Assembly (NCBI RefSeq): GCF_037325665.1
Contig: NC_090251.1
Coordinates: 19,723,248 to 19,787,247, forward strand
Origin: Littorina saxatilis
Lineage: Eukaryota; Mollusca; Gastropoda; Littorinimorpha; Littorinidae
DNA: 64,000 nt
Reading direction: 5' to 3'
Shown here: positions 54,040-64,000 of the stretch, in pieces
Layout of the letters: each line of letters starts with the position of its first letter
Position numbering within the stretch: the stretch's first letter is position 1
Notes under the pieces: generated by a model
What the model saw: the letters and a program-made list of their open reading frames with translations, nothing else
What the model was told of the DNA's origin: nothing
The model's database searches: none
Made by a program: the position numbers and the translations under genes

Positions 54040-54743
54040 CACAGAGAAGCCGTATCTATAGAGAGATAGATGACAGTGTATTTTTCGCGTGGCTATAAAT
54101 TGATTCGACCTTTGCACTTTTACAGTGAGGATAATTTACGGGTCCAATTTACGTTCTGGACACTGCGTTGACCTTCTAAAAATAGTAACAGTAACAGAAC
54201 GCCGGGAATATCCGAAGACGCTCCACTCACACAAAAGTGCACCATACGAAGGAAGGGAGGTAAACGCTGAAAACCTGGAGAATATGAGAAGATAAGGAAG
54301 AGTTACTTATAATGGTGAAATGAACACAAAAACCAAAATCGATTCAGCGCTGCGCGCTGAGAGCACGTGTTGAAATATCTCATCGATGATATTGTGTCCG
54401 GGGTGTAGCTGAATACGGTGTCCAAATTTGAAAAAGATCCACCGAGAACTTTGGCTTTGGTGTGTCGGTATGGGGGCCCGGGTAGCTGAGGTGGAACCAA
54501 AATAGCTGAGGTGGAACCAAAATCGGTTCCGCGCTGCGCGCTGAGAGCACGTGTTGAAATATCGACCAGGTTGTGTCGTGTCCCGGGTCTACCTGAATAT
54601 GCCCACCAAATTTGAAGCAGATCCATCGAGAACTTTGGCCGTGCATGGCGAATACACAAATACACAAACACACAAATACACAAATACACAGATACACAAA
54701 CACACAGACACACACACAGACACAAGTCGTATATATATATAGA
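53645..54743 (-). mobile_element. Helitron-like element H7, near-identical inverted copy of H1
   Basis: The 3' end CTAG at 53645-53648 is followed inward by the complement of GGCGAAGCGGGTATTCATT. The 5' end lies in TATATATATAGATA at about 54743. The two modules and even the short incidental frames match H1 almost exactly, so both moved recently. It sits in TATATA next to the start of tract D. Confidence 0.82.
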
Positions 54744-54769
54744 TATATGTACACAGACATGAAAACTGT

Positions 54770-57539
54770 GACATGCTCAGGAAAACTTTTAGCCTAAAAA
54801 GGAGACACACAAAGAAAGGCTTGATAAATCCAGTCACACTTATAAGCTCATAAACACACTATAAGTTCAAAAAAAAGTTTATTTTTAACAAACTAGTAAA
54901 TTTAAATCCCGGCATATGTACATAACTTGTCACAACGTCACAAACTTTATTTAACCTTACAAGTGCACTATGACAGAAAATAAACATAACCCAAGCAAAA
55001 AACCCACATTAAATGACTTTAAATATCAAAACAACACCAAAAACAAAAATCTAACATTATTACACCCGACTAGAGCATTGTGTACATAACCGTCACATCA
55101 TATCACAAAAATGCAACAAAAAAGGTGACAAAAGACGATTTCTGACCCCTCAGTACAAAACCCATGTAAAAGAGATAGACACCAGACAGCCACAGCAAGG
55201 AGAAATGTAACCACAGAGGATGAAAGGAATAACATCCTTTTTCACTTCATCCGTAAATAATTGCTAAAAAATCGAGATTAAAACAACAATTAAACCACAC
55301 GAAATGAAACCAACATCAAATATAGTTAGAAATGCTTACAACTATGAAGTTAAAGTGGCAAACAAGCAAAATCCGGTTATAGGGGCTAGACAATTAAAAA
55401 AAAACCCAGCAGCAGTCAAACTTTGTTCATAACATCACAGCGTGACATAACCAAAACAGATACATTAAAACAAGAACATTCTGACCCAACAGGCAAACAA
55501 ATGTATGGACATCTCCAAATAAATGAGAAGAACCCTTAAGAAGTAAAAGTTGTGGATGAAACCACCATAAATCCACTATACAGCAAAAGAAACCTATGTG
55601 TACATAACGGCACGCAAAGTCTGAGGATGAAAGTGCCCATATCAGCTAAAAATGGTGCCACAATAACTGCAATCAACAAATATGAGAAAGAAATTAGTAG
55701 CAAAGGGACACAGTTACCATTTTAAATAAAAAAACAAGATAACACATGTAGCAGGTAAGAGATAAGAGGGAAAAATACATATGTACATAACGCCACACTG
55801 TGACAGCTACGATTCTAAGTGATGTATCTTAAAAAGATGCACACCTACAAAGGCAGAATTTGTAAGAAAACAAATGACACACAGAAGGTACAAATAAAAA
55901 AGCAACTAGCAGCCCTGGAACATAAATTCAGATCATCATCAGAAAATGCAAGAAAAATGAGAATGTGTACATAACATTACAACAGATTATCTTTCATGCA
56001 TTGAGTGCTGGTGAGTACTGCTCACTTAGATTTTGTCAGTTGGGAAATGATCACTGTTTATCAACAGACATAGGAACAAGAATACATGAAAAAGTCTAAG
56101 TGTAATATGATTGTGAAATAAGTTATCAATTCTGAAGATGGTTAAAACAGGATGTGTAAATAAAAAACTTGAAGCTCACAAAAAAAGTCTGGTCTCAGCC
56201 ATAAGTCTCATGTAAGCTATACCTCCAGAAAGATTTAGCGGCAAACATGTAAATAAAAGCCCAGTGTTCAAGGGAAATCATGTAGTCGTCCTCCTTGAAG
56301 ACTCGCAGGATGTTGCACACGGGTATAAAAAAAACAACTGTACATATTGGAGGCCATTTTCTCTTCCCACAGCCCAATTCCCCCCCAGGAAGACCTCCCA
56401 GGCTCCCTCAGCAGTAGCTTTTGTGATCTGAAAGAAAAAACGATTTGCAATTATAGATGGATGTAGTTTCTGAAATGCTTGCTATAATGTTTGGATTTTA
56501 CACTATCTGCTATCATCACAGCAAAACGATATGACGTGACGTTATGAACATTTTCAGGGTCATAAAAACAGCTGAATGCAGTCATCTACTGCTCAGCTTT
56601 TAATTCTTTTAGCAAAAAAGAACAAGATTTGATCGTAGTAAAGAACTCTGTACTGCATAGCCTTCAGAACAAGATTTCAATAACGTGTACATAATGTCAC
56701 ACGTCAGCCAGACAAGCTATCTCGAACTAAAGGAGTGTGAAGTTATGAACACGCAGTCATGGAAGAAAACACGAATCCCACAGAGAAAAGTCTGAATCTC
56801 ATAACCCGGTCATTTACAAAGAACAACAAAAAAATGAACCACAAGTCTGAAAGAACGAAAATCAAAGAAAATCATTGGTAAAAATGTTAAATATTCCGCG
56901 CCTAGCCCGAAGACAGTAATCTCATGATGTGACGTTATGAACATCGCACCGTACTTTCTCAACCGATTTCCTAGCCCGTCAGAAAGTCCCTTTCAACGCA
57001 GAAACAAAAGAAATCAACATAGTAATGTTTTCCACCTATTTGTACAAAGATTCTATTTGTATTAGCTTAACCATGCATCGTACGTTATCCGTCACGACAA
57101 CAGCTTCGTATCTGAACAATCAAAATAAAATTTCTTCATTGTTCGTCAGATCGGAGACTTCGTTTAGCGCGCGATATTTTCGACTTGCACTCAACCATCG
57201 TTACAAACAAACAAAACACGTCTCAAACAGCAATATGACTTACAAAATTGATAAAACTTACCATCATTGTGTACATAACACATTTCAAAGAAATCACGAC
57301 AAAACACTTACCTCCTGTGTTCTCTTATTTCTCGTTCGTTTCAAACGCAGACTTCTTCAAATGAAACTACGATCGCATGCTGGAGAACAGTAAACAAAGT
57401 TTGTTCACACCCCTTGTAGAAACGAGTCCATGCGCGGAAGAAAATATAGTACATAACTAACGCGTCACGACGCATCACGCAGTTGGCCGAAAAACCTTTC
57501 CCGTACCGCTGTTTATCATTGGATTCGTGTTTAAAACTC
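54770..57539. repeat. Tract D: ~180-bp phased boxes
   Basis: The box GTGTACATAAC, usually followed within a few bases by GTCAC or CACNNNGTGAC. CATAAC (or GTTATG) cores are at 54921, 55085, 55428, 55603, 55786, 55970, 56541 (minus), 56690, 56742 (minus), 56933 (minus), 57083 (degenerate, minus), 57274 and 57452. Steps between neighbours are 164, 343 (double), 175, 183, 184, 571 (triple), 149, about 190, 150, 191 and 178. Spacers are AT-rich and do not evidently match one another. It lies in intron 6 of p190RhoGAP. The DIRS element at 57540 appears to have inserted into it, and it resumes at 63645. Confidence 0.7.
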
Positions 57540-57763
57540 ATTAAATTACATATTCTTACTCCGAATCACATAAAAGCATTGACGCAGTCTAACATGCTTA
57601 AGGTCTGAAAAGGCTACCCATCTTAAAGAATTTTAAAGGGAAGCAACCCAACACAAAAAGTGTAAATACAGGTATGGTAATGACCATCTACCCAGGGAGT
57701 TACCTCCCATCCGGGTTACGTGACGTCACTTCCCCTGTAAACACCACGTGTAACTCGTACGAC
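57540..57763 (+). repeat. DIRS left inverted terminal repeat
   Basis: From TTAAATTACATATTCTTACT to AACTCGTACGAC. The inner part is almost identical to the complement of the right repeat. The outermost 30 bp differ between the two repeats, as expected, and match one half of the internal complementary region. Confidence 0.93.
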
Positions 57764-57986
57764 TATTCAGCCTACAACTGAGAAGGTCGTCGAAATTTTG
57801 GCTCCGTGAGTGGCTGCTTGCAGGTGCTCTTTGGGCACCCACCGGCCACCTAACCCGTCTTACTGGCTTGCCATTACGTTTTTGGTGAGCTCTTTCCAAT
57901 TTTGTCTTATTGTTGACAGGAATTTTCGTTGTTATTGACAAATTTTCGTCCTTGTTTGGACTTGTTAAAATTTTTGCTCAGTAACT

Positions 57987-59141
57987 TTGTTGTTGTTTGC
58001 TGTGTTTTGCGCGTTGGTCATTATGGCTGATAGCGATAAAAAACGCGGTAAGGGTGATGCCAAGGGCCGGATTAAGGCAAAGTCTTCCTCGGAAAAACCT
58101 GTGCCTAAAAGTTCTCCGCTCGTGTTGGTTTCTGACAAAGCTAGAAACGTCCTTTTGTCGGTACCCATTTCTGCCCCTGATAGCCTTAATGCTGGGGGGC
58201 AGCCTAGCAAACCTGTTACAACTGTGTCTGTGTCAGCTCGCCCGGCCGCCGTTTCGGGCTCGGGGCAAGCTGATATGGTTTCTTCGATTTTGAGCTCGCT
58301 TGTTCCAGAAATTCGAAGCCTGGTGCGTGACGAATTACAGCGAGCCACGCCGGCTCTCAGCTCTCCGCTTTCATCGGCAGTGGGTGGCGTCCGCTCTCTG
58401 GCATCTTTTGTGTGCCTGTCGGAGACGCCCGCCCGTGATGTTGGTTCTCTCTCGTCGTCTACTGCTCTTACCTGGAGCACAGACGGTAAGTCGAACTGCT
58501 CCGCCGGCTCTAGCGAAGCCACCGGACGCTCTCTTCTGAGCAACAGTTCTTGGTCGCAGGCTCGCTACCTGCAAACTTCCTGCCAGTCAGGATATGCTGC
58601 TCTTTCTAAGCCTGATCGTACAGCGAGTATGGCTATGACTGAGCAAGGGCGGCTTCTGCTTGCGGGAGTCGCGTTTCCGGGTTTACCCGGAAGCGAAGGT
58701 CAATCTGGCACACCCACGAAGGTTCCTGCTGGTGTCGACTGTGGACTGGCCTTCGGGCCACCGGGCTTCCGGCCCCAGTCCTCGCAGCAGACGCTTCCGC
58801 TTTACGCGGCTTCGTCGGCAGCGCTTCCGGCTCCGCCCGGATTTCCTAGTGTCTTTCACGCTGCTCCTACACGGATGTCAGTGGGTGAGAGACCGGGCAC
58901 GTCCTTCGAACTTCCGGGACAGTCTTCGCTGCACTTGCCTAGTGCTATGTCGACTACCGGTTCCGTTCCGGCGGCAATGGTGGCTGCGTCTTCCGGCTCT
59001 GCGTTTCCTGTTGATCAGGTTATGAGCCAGGATGCCTTCCGGCCTACAGGTTCTCCGGTTTCTCTGTACACCAACCTGCTGCCGGTTCAGTGGACTATGG
59101 TCAGGATGCTTCGCTCGACTATGCAGACACGCAGTCTGTAG
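57987..59141 (+). CDS. DIRS gag-side frame
   Basis: Up to 384 residues; the likelier start is MADSDKKRGKGDAKGRIKAK at 58023. A basic, low-complexity N-terminus is followed by a Ser/Pro/Gly-rich region. No enzymatic domain is recognisable. Position just inside the left repeat fits the structural protein of this family. Confidence 0.7.
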   Translation: MLLFAVFCALVIMADSDKKRGKGDAKGRIKAKSSSEKPVPKSSPLVLVSDKARNVLLSVPISAPDSLNAGGQPSKPVTTVSVSARPAAVSGSGQADMVSSILSSLVPEIRSLVRDELQRATPALSSPLSSAVGGVRSLASFVCLSETPARDVGSLSSSTALTWSTDGKSNCSAGSSEATGRSLLSNSSWSQARYLQTSCQSGYAALSKPDRTASMAMTEQGRLLLAGVAFPGLPGSEGQSGTPTKVPAGVDCGLAFGPPGFRPQSSQQTLPLYAASSAALPAPPGFPSVFHAAPTRMSVGERPGTSFELPGQSSLHLPSAMSTTGSVPAAMVAASSGSAFPVDQVMSQDAFRPTGSPVSLYTNLLPVQWTMVRMLRSTMQTRSL

Positions 59142-60226
59142 TCAGTGAAGCTTCTCGTTCTGGATTTCCGTCTCAGCTTCGGCTGGCGCTTGAAGATGCG
59201 GCGGAAGTTACATCCAGATACTTTGCGGAGGGGGCTGCGGCTTTGCCTACGTCGGCTTCCGCCGCCCCCTCTGCGATGGCGGACTTTCGTTACGAGAAGG
59301 AGGATGCTTCTCGCTTCCGTTTTGCTGAATCCCCATCAGTTGCTTACCAGCTCTCTCAGGTTTTGGCGCGGCCCTCTCCTGCGGGAAGGACGCAACCTGG
59401 CATTTCTGTTCCTTTGCTTGTACCTTATGGACCGGCTCCGGAACTTGCTCAGGCTTGGCTTGCTTCGGACACCCAAGCTTCTTCTTTTGTGCCCACACAT
59501 CACAAGAAGTTTACTTTGCCGAAGACACGTCGTTCTTGGCTTGCTCCTTTTGCGCTTCCGCATGCACCGCTTCCGGTCACGCCGGAAATGGCTTCTTTGC
59601 TGGCAAAGCCTATCAAGAGCGATTCGGGGATTGTACTTCCGGAACATACCCTCATGGCATTGGAGGAGATTAGTCGCCAGCTTTTAGAGCTAGCTTCGAT
59701 CTCCGAGACACTTCTGCGTTCCCTTGCCAGGGCTATGACCGAGACGCTGGACCCTTTCGTCCTTGCGGTCGAGCAGGATGCTGATGACATCTCCACTCTT
59801 CTGTTGGCTCTGGCTAGAGTCAACGAAGAGCAAATGAGGTTGTCAGCGATGCAGTACGCACATACGGTCATGAGCCGGAGAGATCTTTTCCTGGGTCACT
59901 CTCAGTTCACGGACCAGACTACTCGTGACACGCTGCGAACGTCTCCCATGACAGAGGGCTCTCTGTTTGGCCGTCTGGTGTTCGACGCCAGGAAGACAGA
60001 GATACAGATGAACAGGGATTCTCAGTTCTCTGATTTCTCTCTGCAGGCGTTCAAGCAGGCCAAGTCTTCACAGGCTCAGCCTGCTCCGCCTAAACAGCCT
60101 CAGGCCTCTGGTGCTTCCAAGCCTACCGGACAGAAGCAGGCCAGATCGGCTTCTCGTGGCTCGAGAAAAAGATCGGCGCCCGGCAGGGGGCGAGGTGGCT
60201 CTGGAAGCAAACCTCACCCCCAATGA
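59090..60226 (+). CDS. DIRS second gag-side frame
   Basis: 378 residues overlapping the previous frame. It contains a helical segment LLRSLARAMTETLDPFVLAV then EEQMRLSAMQYAHTVMSRRD, which has a counterpart in the old copy at about 200-310. It ends in a basic tail with SASRGSRKRSAPGRGRGGSG, likely nucleic-acid binding. Confidence 0.7.
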   Translation: MDYGQDASLDYADTQSVVSEASRSGFPSQLRLALEDAAEVTSRYFAEGAAALPTSASAAPSAMADFRYEKEDASRFRFAESPSVAYQLSQVLARPSPAGRTQPGISVPLLVPYGPAPELAQAWLASDTQASSFVPTHHKKFTLPKTRRSWLAPFALPHAPLPVTPEMASLLAKPIKSDSGIVLPEHTLMALEEISRQLLELASISETLLRSLARAMTETLDPFVLAVEQDADDISTLLLALARVNEEQMRLSAMQYAHTVMSRRDLFLGHSQFTDQTTRDTLRTSPMTEGSLFGRLVFDARKTEIQMNRDSQFSDFSLQAFKQAKSSQAQPAPPKQPQASGASKPTGQKQARSASRGSRKRSAPGRGRGGSGSKPHPQ

Positions 60227-60265
60227 AGTGCTCCCGGTCCCACCACCCCCCCGTCCTCCACTCTG

Positions 60266-62158
60266 GTGATGGCGGGGGGCCCTTCAAGGGCACTTTCACA
60301 CTGGGCGGCCTTAGTGCACAGCCAGTGGATCGTGGGCGTCGTGGGATCGGGCTTTCGTCTGCTTTGGGGCGAAAGAAAGGCACCTCTGTCGCGGCGTCTG
60401 CCGGGCTTCAAGCCACCCTCCTCGCCGGAAGCAAGGTCCGTCCTTCAGGCGGAAATTGTGGCTCTGGTGCAGAAGGGCGCGGTGGAGAGGGTCTTAGACC
60501 ACACGTCCCTCGGCTTTTACGGGCGGCTGTTTGCTGTTCCAAAAGCCTCAGGGGCGTGGCGTCCCGTCCTGGACCTGTCGCATCTCAATACTTTCTTGAG
60601 AACGATACGGTTCAAAATGGAGACGCCCGCGTCGGTCAGAGACTCCCTTCGCCCGGGAGACTGGGCGACCTCCATAGACCTGACGGATGCATACTTCCAT
60701 ATCCTGGTGCATCCGTCCGACCGGAAATGGCTCCGTTTCCGGTGGGACGATCAGGTCTACCAGTTCCGCGCTCTTCCTTTCGGGCTGTCTCTCGCACCTT
60801 GGGTTTTTACCATGGTCGTGAGACAGTTATGCGCACTGGTGAGGTCGCAGGGTATACGGCTGCGAGCATACCTGGACGATTGGCTGGTTCTGAACCAAAG
60901 CCAGTCTGGGTGCTCCAGTCATACCCAAGCGGTTCTTCGTCAAGCCCACCGGTTGGGTTTTTCGATCAACCGGACAAAGTCGGAGTTGGTGCCGTCGCAG
61001 ACGTTCACTTACCTGGGAATGTCTTTCTGCACGGTTGCATGGACGGTCCAGCCTTCTCAGAGGAGGGTGGACAAGCTCCAGGCCATTATCCGCGCCACTT
61101 TGTCTCTCCCGCGGGCTTCCCTCCGGACGCTGGCCTCCATCTTGGGACAGATGGAGTCCATGGCTCTCTTGGTGCCTCAGGGCAGGGTTCACAAACGTCC
61201 GTTTCAGCTTGCCCTGAAACCGTATGTGGACTCTGCCTGCGTGGACTGGGACGTCCTCATCCCTTTGCAGGGATGGTTCCAGTCAGCGACCCTTCCGTGG
61301 TTGGACACGGGATGGGTCTGCAGGGGCGTGCCGATTGTCCTGCTCCCCCCAGACACGGACCTCTTTACGGACGCGTCTCTGATGGGCTGGAGGGCACACA
61401 CAGACCGACAGACTGCGTCGGGCCTGTGGTCGGCAGAGCAGAGCCGTTGGCATATCAACTTGCTGGAGCTAGAGGCTGTGGCCCTGGCTCTGGCGGAGTT
61501 TCGACCCTCCCTTCACGCCAAGCATGTTCGTCTTTTCACAGACAACACGACTGTGGCAGCTTATCTGAACAAGCAGGGAGGGTCGCGGTCCCCGTCTCTC
61601 TCGGGCAGGACCTGCGAGATTCTGACCTGGTGCTGGCAACACCAGATCAGTCTCTCGGCCAGGTACCTCCCGGGGAGCTTGAACACCTTGGCGGATGCGC
61701 TCAGTCGCTCCGACAGGGTGCTTCAATCAGAGTGGACGATCACTCACGGGGCACTGCTTCGTCTCTGGGCCCTCGTCCCAAAGCCTCTGGTGGACCTCTT
61801 TGCCACCCGGTTTTCGAAGAGGCTGCCGATCTTCGTCTCGCCATTCCCGGATCCCGAGGCTTGGCAGACGGATGCGTTGGCCTTTCCTTGGACAGGGCTC
61901 CAGGCCTACGCCTTTCCTCCCTTCCAGTTACTCGGCCGAGTAATTCGGAAGGCGGAAATGGAGGGTCCGGATCTCCTTCTGGTCGCGCCCCTGTGGCCCT
62001 CACAGGCGTGGTTCCCGGACCTTCTGAGGCTCGCTCACGGCCCGCCAATCCCTCTCTCTCTCGCAAGAGGAGAATTGGTGCAGCCTCGAACCGGCATTCC
62101 ACACGAGGACCCCTCAATCCTGAAACTTCACGTGTGGAAGTTGTCCGGTCTTCTCTGA
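60266..62158 (+). CDS. DIRS reverse transcriptase and RNase H
   Basis: 630 residues. Order: VLQAEIVALVQKGAVERV and FYGRLFAVPKASGAWRPVLD (fingers), SIDLTDAYFHILVHPSDRKW (first catalytic aspartate region), QFRALPFGLSLAPWVFT, LRAYLDDWLVL (YxDD box), GFSINRTKSELVPSQTFTYL (thumb side). RNase H follows with LFTDASLMGWRAH, INLLELEAVALAL, VRLFTDNTTVAAYLNKQGG and LSARYLPGSLNTLADALSRS. All are typical of the DIRS and Ty3-related lineage. An open frame on +1 over the same interval is a shadow. Confidence 0.95.
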   Translation: MMAGGPSRALSHWAALVHSQWIVGVVGSGFRLLWGERKAPLSRRLPGFKPPSSPEARSVLQAEIVALVQKGAVERVLDHTSLGFYGRLFAVPKASGAWRPVLDLSHLNTFLRTIRFKMETPASVRDSLRPGDWATSIDLTDAYFHILVHPSDRKWLRFRWDDQVYQFRALPFGLSLAPWVFTMVVRQLCALVRSQGIRLRAYLDDWLVLNQSQSGCSSHTQAVLRQAHRLGFSINRTKSELVPSQTFTYLGMSFCTVAWTVQPSQRRVDKLQAIIRATLSLPRASLRTLASILGQMESMALLVPQGRVHKRPFQLALKPYVDSACVDWDVLIPLQGWFQSATLPWLDTGWVCRGVPIVLLPPDTDLFTDASLMGWRAHTDRQTASGLWSAEQSRWHINLLELEAVALALAEFRPSLHAKHVRLFTDNTTVAAYLNKQGGSRSPSLSGRTCEILTWCWQHQISLSARYLPGSLNTLADALSRSDRVLQSEWTITHGALLRLWALVPKPLVDLFATRFSKRLPIFVSPFPDPEAWQTDALAFPWTGLQAYAFPPFQLLGRVIRKAEMEGPDLLLVAPLWPSQAWFPDLLRLAHGPPIPLSLARGELVQPRTGIPHEDPSILKLHVWKLSGLL

Positions 62159-62272
62159 GGCGTTCCGGTGCTTCTGAACAGACATTAGACTTGGTGGAAC
62201 GCTCTCATAGGGCTTCCACTTCGTCAGTGTACGCTTCTCACTGGAAGGCCTGGGTGACCTGGTGTCAGGCCC

Positions 62273-63220
62273 GTGGTTTGGACGCGCTGGCCTCGTTCCA
62301 TGCACGTTGCAAACCACCTCTCTTTTCTTTCCTCTCAAGGAGCGTCTGCTTCCTCCTTGAGGGTGCGAAGATCTGCCATCGCTGTCACGTTACGGCAGTT
62401 GGGACGCTCGATTGACGTCACCGGCGTCATCTCAAGGGTGATTAAGGGCGCTGCGCTCAAAGAGTCCGCTACTCGTTCTTCCCTCCCGAAGTGGGATCTC
62501 TTTCTGGTACTCGAATTTCTTCGTTCCGCAGAATTTGAACCCTTGGTCACGGCTAGTTTCGCTAGTCTTACGCGCAAAACTCTTTTTCTCCTGCTGGTAG
62601 CTTCGGCTCGCAGGGGAAGTGAGATTCACGCCCTGTCAGGGGACCCGGCGGACATCTCTAACGAGCCCGATGGCTCTATTTCTTTGCGTTTCCGGCCTAA
62701 CTTCCTGGCAAAGAATCAGGCCCCTGACCAGGCCTCTCCGCTGGTTCACGTCAAGCCTTTGACTTCTATTCTGGCTCCCGGAGACCCAGACGCGGTTAAT
62801 TGCCCGGTCCGAGCTCTTGGCATCTACCTGGCCCGCGCTCAGCCGCTTAGGTCCAAATTTCAAAAGCTACTGTTCATCTCTATGAACACGTTACGAAATA
62901 GGGATATTGCCAAAACCACAATGGCTCGTTGGGTGTCCATGCTCATCAAGCAAGCTTACGTGTGGAGCCTGGCGAACAAAGGGGGGGGACTGCCTGTCTT
63001 CCCCATGGACTCTGCCCGAGCCCATGAAACCAGGGCTTGGGCGTCCTCTTTGGCCGTCCTTCGGTCTCATAAACTGGATGAAGTCCTACGCACGGCGTAC
63101 TGGCGTTCCGAGGACGTGTTTCTCAACTATTACCTCAGGGACGTCTCTGCTGTGAGGCAAGATGGCTCTAGAACTTTCCCAGCGCTCATAGCAGGGGGTC
63201 AGTTCCTCGCAAGGGTTTGA
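62273..63220 (+). CDS. DIRS tyrosine recombinase
   Basis: 315 residues. The catalytic arginine lies in LLLVASARRGSEIHAL, the HxxR pair in ARAHETRAWASSLAVL and the candidate nucleophile tyrosine in RSEDVFLNYYLRDVSA. This replaces the DDE integrase of LTR elements and inserts a circular DNA copy. It closes just before the internal complementary region. Confidence 0.93.
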   Translation: MVWTRWPRSMHVANHLSFLSSQGASASSLRVRRSAIAVTLRQLGRSIDVTGVISRVIKGAALKESATRSSLPKWDLFLVLEFLRSAEFEPLVTASFASLTRKTLFLLLVASARRGSEIHALSGDPADISNEPDGSISLRFRPNFLAKNQAPDQASPLVHVKPLTSILAPGDPDAVNCPVRALGIYLARAQPLRSKFQKLLFISMNTLRNRDIAKTTMARWVSMLIKQAYVWSLANKGGGLPVFPMDSARAHETRAWASSLAVLRSHKLDEVLRTAYWRSEDVFLNYYLRDVSAVRQDGSRTFPALIAGGQFLARV

Positions 63221-63265
63221 GGTGAGTTTGGATTTTTCATTCCCACCGCCTTGTTGAAGCTATCT

Positions 63266-63357
63266 GCTTTTATGTGATTCGGAGTAAGAATATGTAATTT
63301 AATCGAAAATTTTTAAGTAAATTTTCATTTGATTAATATACTTACCCGAATCACATA
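63266..63357. repeat. DIRS internal complementary region
   Basis: The left half (GCTTTTATGTGATTCGGAGT...AATTTAAT) is the complement of the outer left end. The right half (AAATTTTCATTTGATTAATA...CGAATCACAT) is the complement of the outer right end. The two meet at AATCGA, defining the circle junction. Confidence 0.95.
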
Positions 63358-63402
63358 GTGTATTCCCTCCCGCCAACCCCGCATATGATTTTTTAGTCTA
63401 TT

Positions 63403-63644
63403 AAGTCGTATGAGTTACACGTGGTGTTTACAGGGGAAGTGACGTCACGTAACCCGGATGGGAGGTAACTCCCTGGGTAGATGGTCATTACCATACCTGT
63501 ATTTACACTTTTTGTGTTGGGTTGCTTCCCTTTAAAATTCTTTAAGATGGGTAGCCTTTTCAGACCTTAAGCATGTTAGACTGTGTCAATGCTTTTATGT
63601 GATTCGGGTAAGTATATTAATCAAATGAAAATTTATTTTCGATT
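63403..63644 (-). repeat. DIRS right inverted terminal repeat
   Basis: From GTCGTATGAGTTACACGTGG to the ATT at 63642-63644. Its shared part differs from the left repeat at only a handful of bases by eye, which argues for a young insertion. Confidence 0.92.
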
Positions 63645-64000
63645 TTCACACAGAAGAATAATTTTTCATCGAAAATCAACAAAAACTTTGTTGTTCTGAA
63701 AGTTGAGAATGAATGTCGGCTCATTAATACACTCGGCCGGAAAATCACGACAGAGAACGACGTACATTCTAGCCTATGGTAATCTTCCGGTAAGCTTCGA
63801 CTCGGCAAACTTAGGAGCACTTCAAACTTTGCAAGGGAAAGACCGACCATTTCAGAATAGAATCTCCGTATTTTTTCTATATTTTGGACAGTGATCTGAC
63901 AGTATGCGAAAGTTTGCCGAGCACACTGTACTAGGTGTCACAGAATTGCAACAGATCACCGTCAATAATCACCAACAAAACATCGATTATATTCCGTACA
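63645..64000. repeat. Probable continuation of tract D
   Basis: AT-rich, non-coding, directly right of the DIRS element. AGGTGTCACAGAATTGCAAC at 63934-63953 has the layout of the boxes in tract B (GGTGTCAC...TTGC). One box only, so the link to tract D rests mainly on position. Confidence 0.4.

Larger units (their letters stand above)
57540..63644 (+). mobile_element. DIRS-like tyrosine-recombinase retrotransposon, looks whole
   Basis: A 6.1-kb element with the complete DIRS layout: inverted terminal repeats (57540-57763 and 63403-63644), two gag-side frames (57987-59141 and 59090-60226), reverse transcriptase plus RNase H (60266-62158), a tyrosine recombinase (62273-63220) and an internal complementary region (63266-63357). 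Each main frame is open, so it looks whole and young. ATT occurs at both outer ends (57540-57542 and 63642-63644) and, as its complement, at the matching point of the internal region. That fits integration through a circle with no target-site duplication, as this family is known to do. Overlapping frames are usual for the family. Confidence 0.93.

Noticed and set aside
54303-54725. 140-residue minus-strand frame
   Set aside because: An incidental frame in Helitron H7, mirrored in H1.
60223-62415. 730-residue open frame overlapping the DIRS reverse transcriptase
   Set aside because: It lies in another frame over the same bases, is rich in Gly, Ser, Arg and Pro, and shows no domain. The frame at 60266-62158 carries all enzymatic motifs.

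Overview
The window is intron-rich, repeat-rich animal DNA. It looks like a marine gastropod, and the repeats suggest a periwinkle-type caenogastropod: I recognise by memory, not by search, an abundant repeat of those snails at 44041-44716 and 3297-4093, plus molluscan SINEs, Helitrons, pogo-like elements and a DIRS retrotransposon. There are no bacterial-style operons, ribosome binding sites or CRISPR arrays.

Two host genes can be built with good splice sites. On the minus strand, three exons (15785-15936, 9585-9805, 8157-8374) join in frame into a complete 196-residue DUSP3-like dual-specificity phosphatase. On the plus strand, six exons (23409-23531, 39194-39473, 40649-40740, 44822-45139, 47198-47466, 51860-52078) join in frame into the first 433 residues of p190RhoGAP (ARHGAP35/ARHGAP5 type): the N-terminal GTPase-like domain, FF domain 1 and FF domain 2. 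The gene continues past the window. A few unassigned minus-strand exon candidates lie at 20.4-22.0 kb.

Nearly everything else is mobile DNA lying in the introns. 1-3296 is an old DIRS copy with three nested insertions. 4.8-7.0 kb and 8.7-10.7 kb hold inverted-repeat elements. 11.0-15.3, 25.4-27.0, 41.0-41.7 and 53.6-54.7 kb hold Helitron-like elements ending in a hairpin plus CTAG. 16.4-17.6, 23.9-24.9 and 29.1-31.6 kb hold LINE pieces. 31583-33216 is a Tc1 element with an open transposase. 42.9-44.0 and 50.3-51.6 kb are pogo/Tigger elements. 57540-63644 is a young, apparently whole DIRS element with its diagnostic inverted ends and internal complementary region.

The most unusual signal is a set of four AT-rich tracts: A 27034-29062, B 33232-36611, C 45226-46928, and D 54770-57539 continuing at 63645. 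Each carries its own short sequence box, repeated in either orientation about every 180 bp, while the sequence between boxes is mostly unrelated. The four boxes differ but share a layout of a (C/G)RTAAC-like half and a TGACACC/GGTGT-like half. Tract B has 105-bp terminal inverted repeats and a candidate 13-bp target duplication. I know no described family with this design. It resembles a protein-binding box kept at nucleosome spacing.
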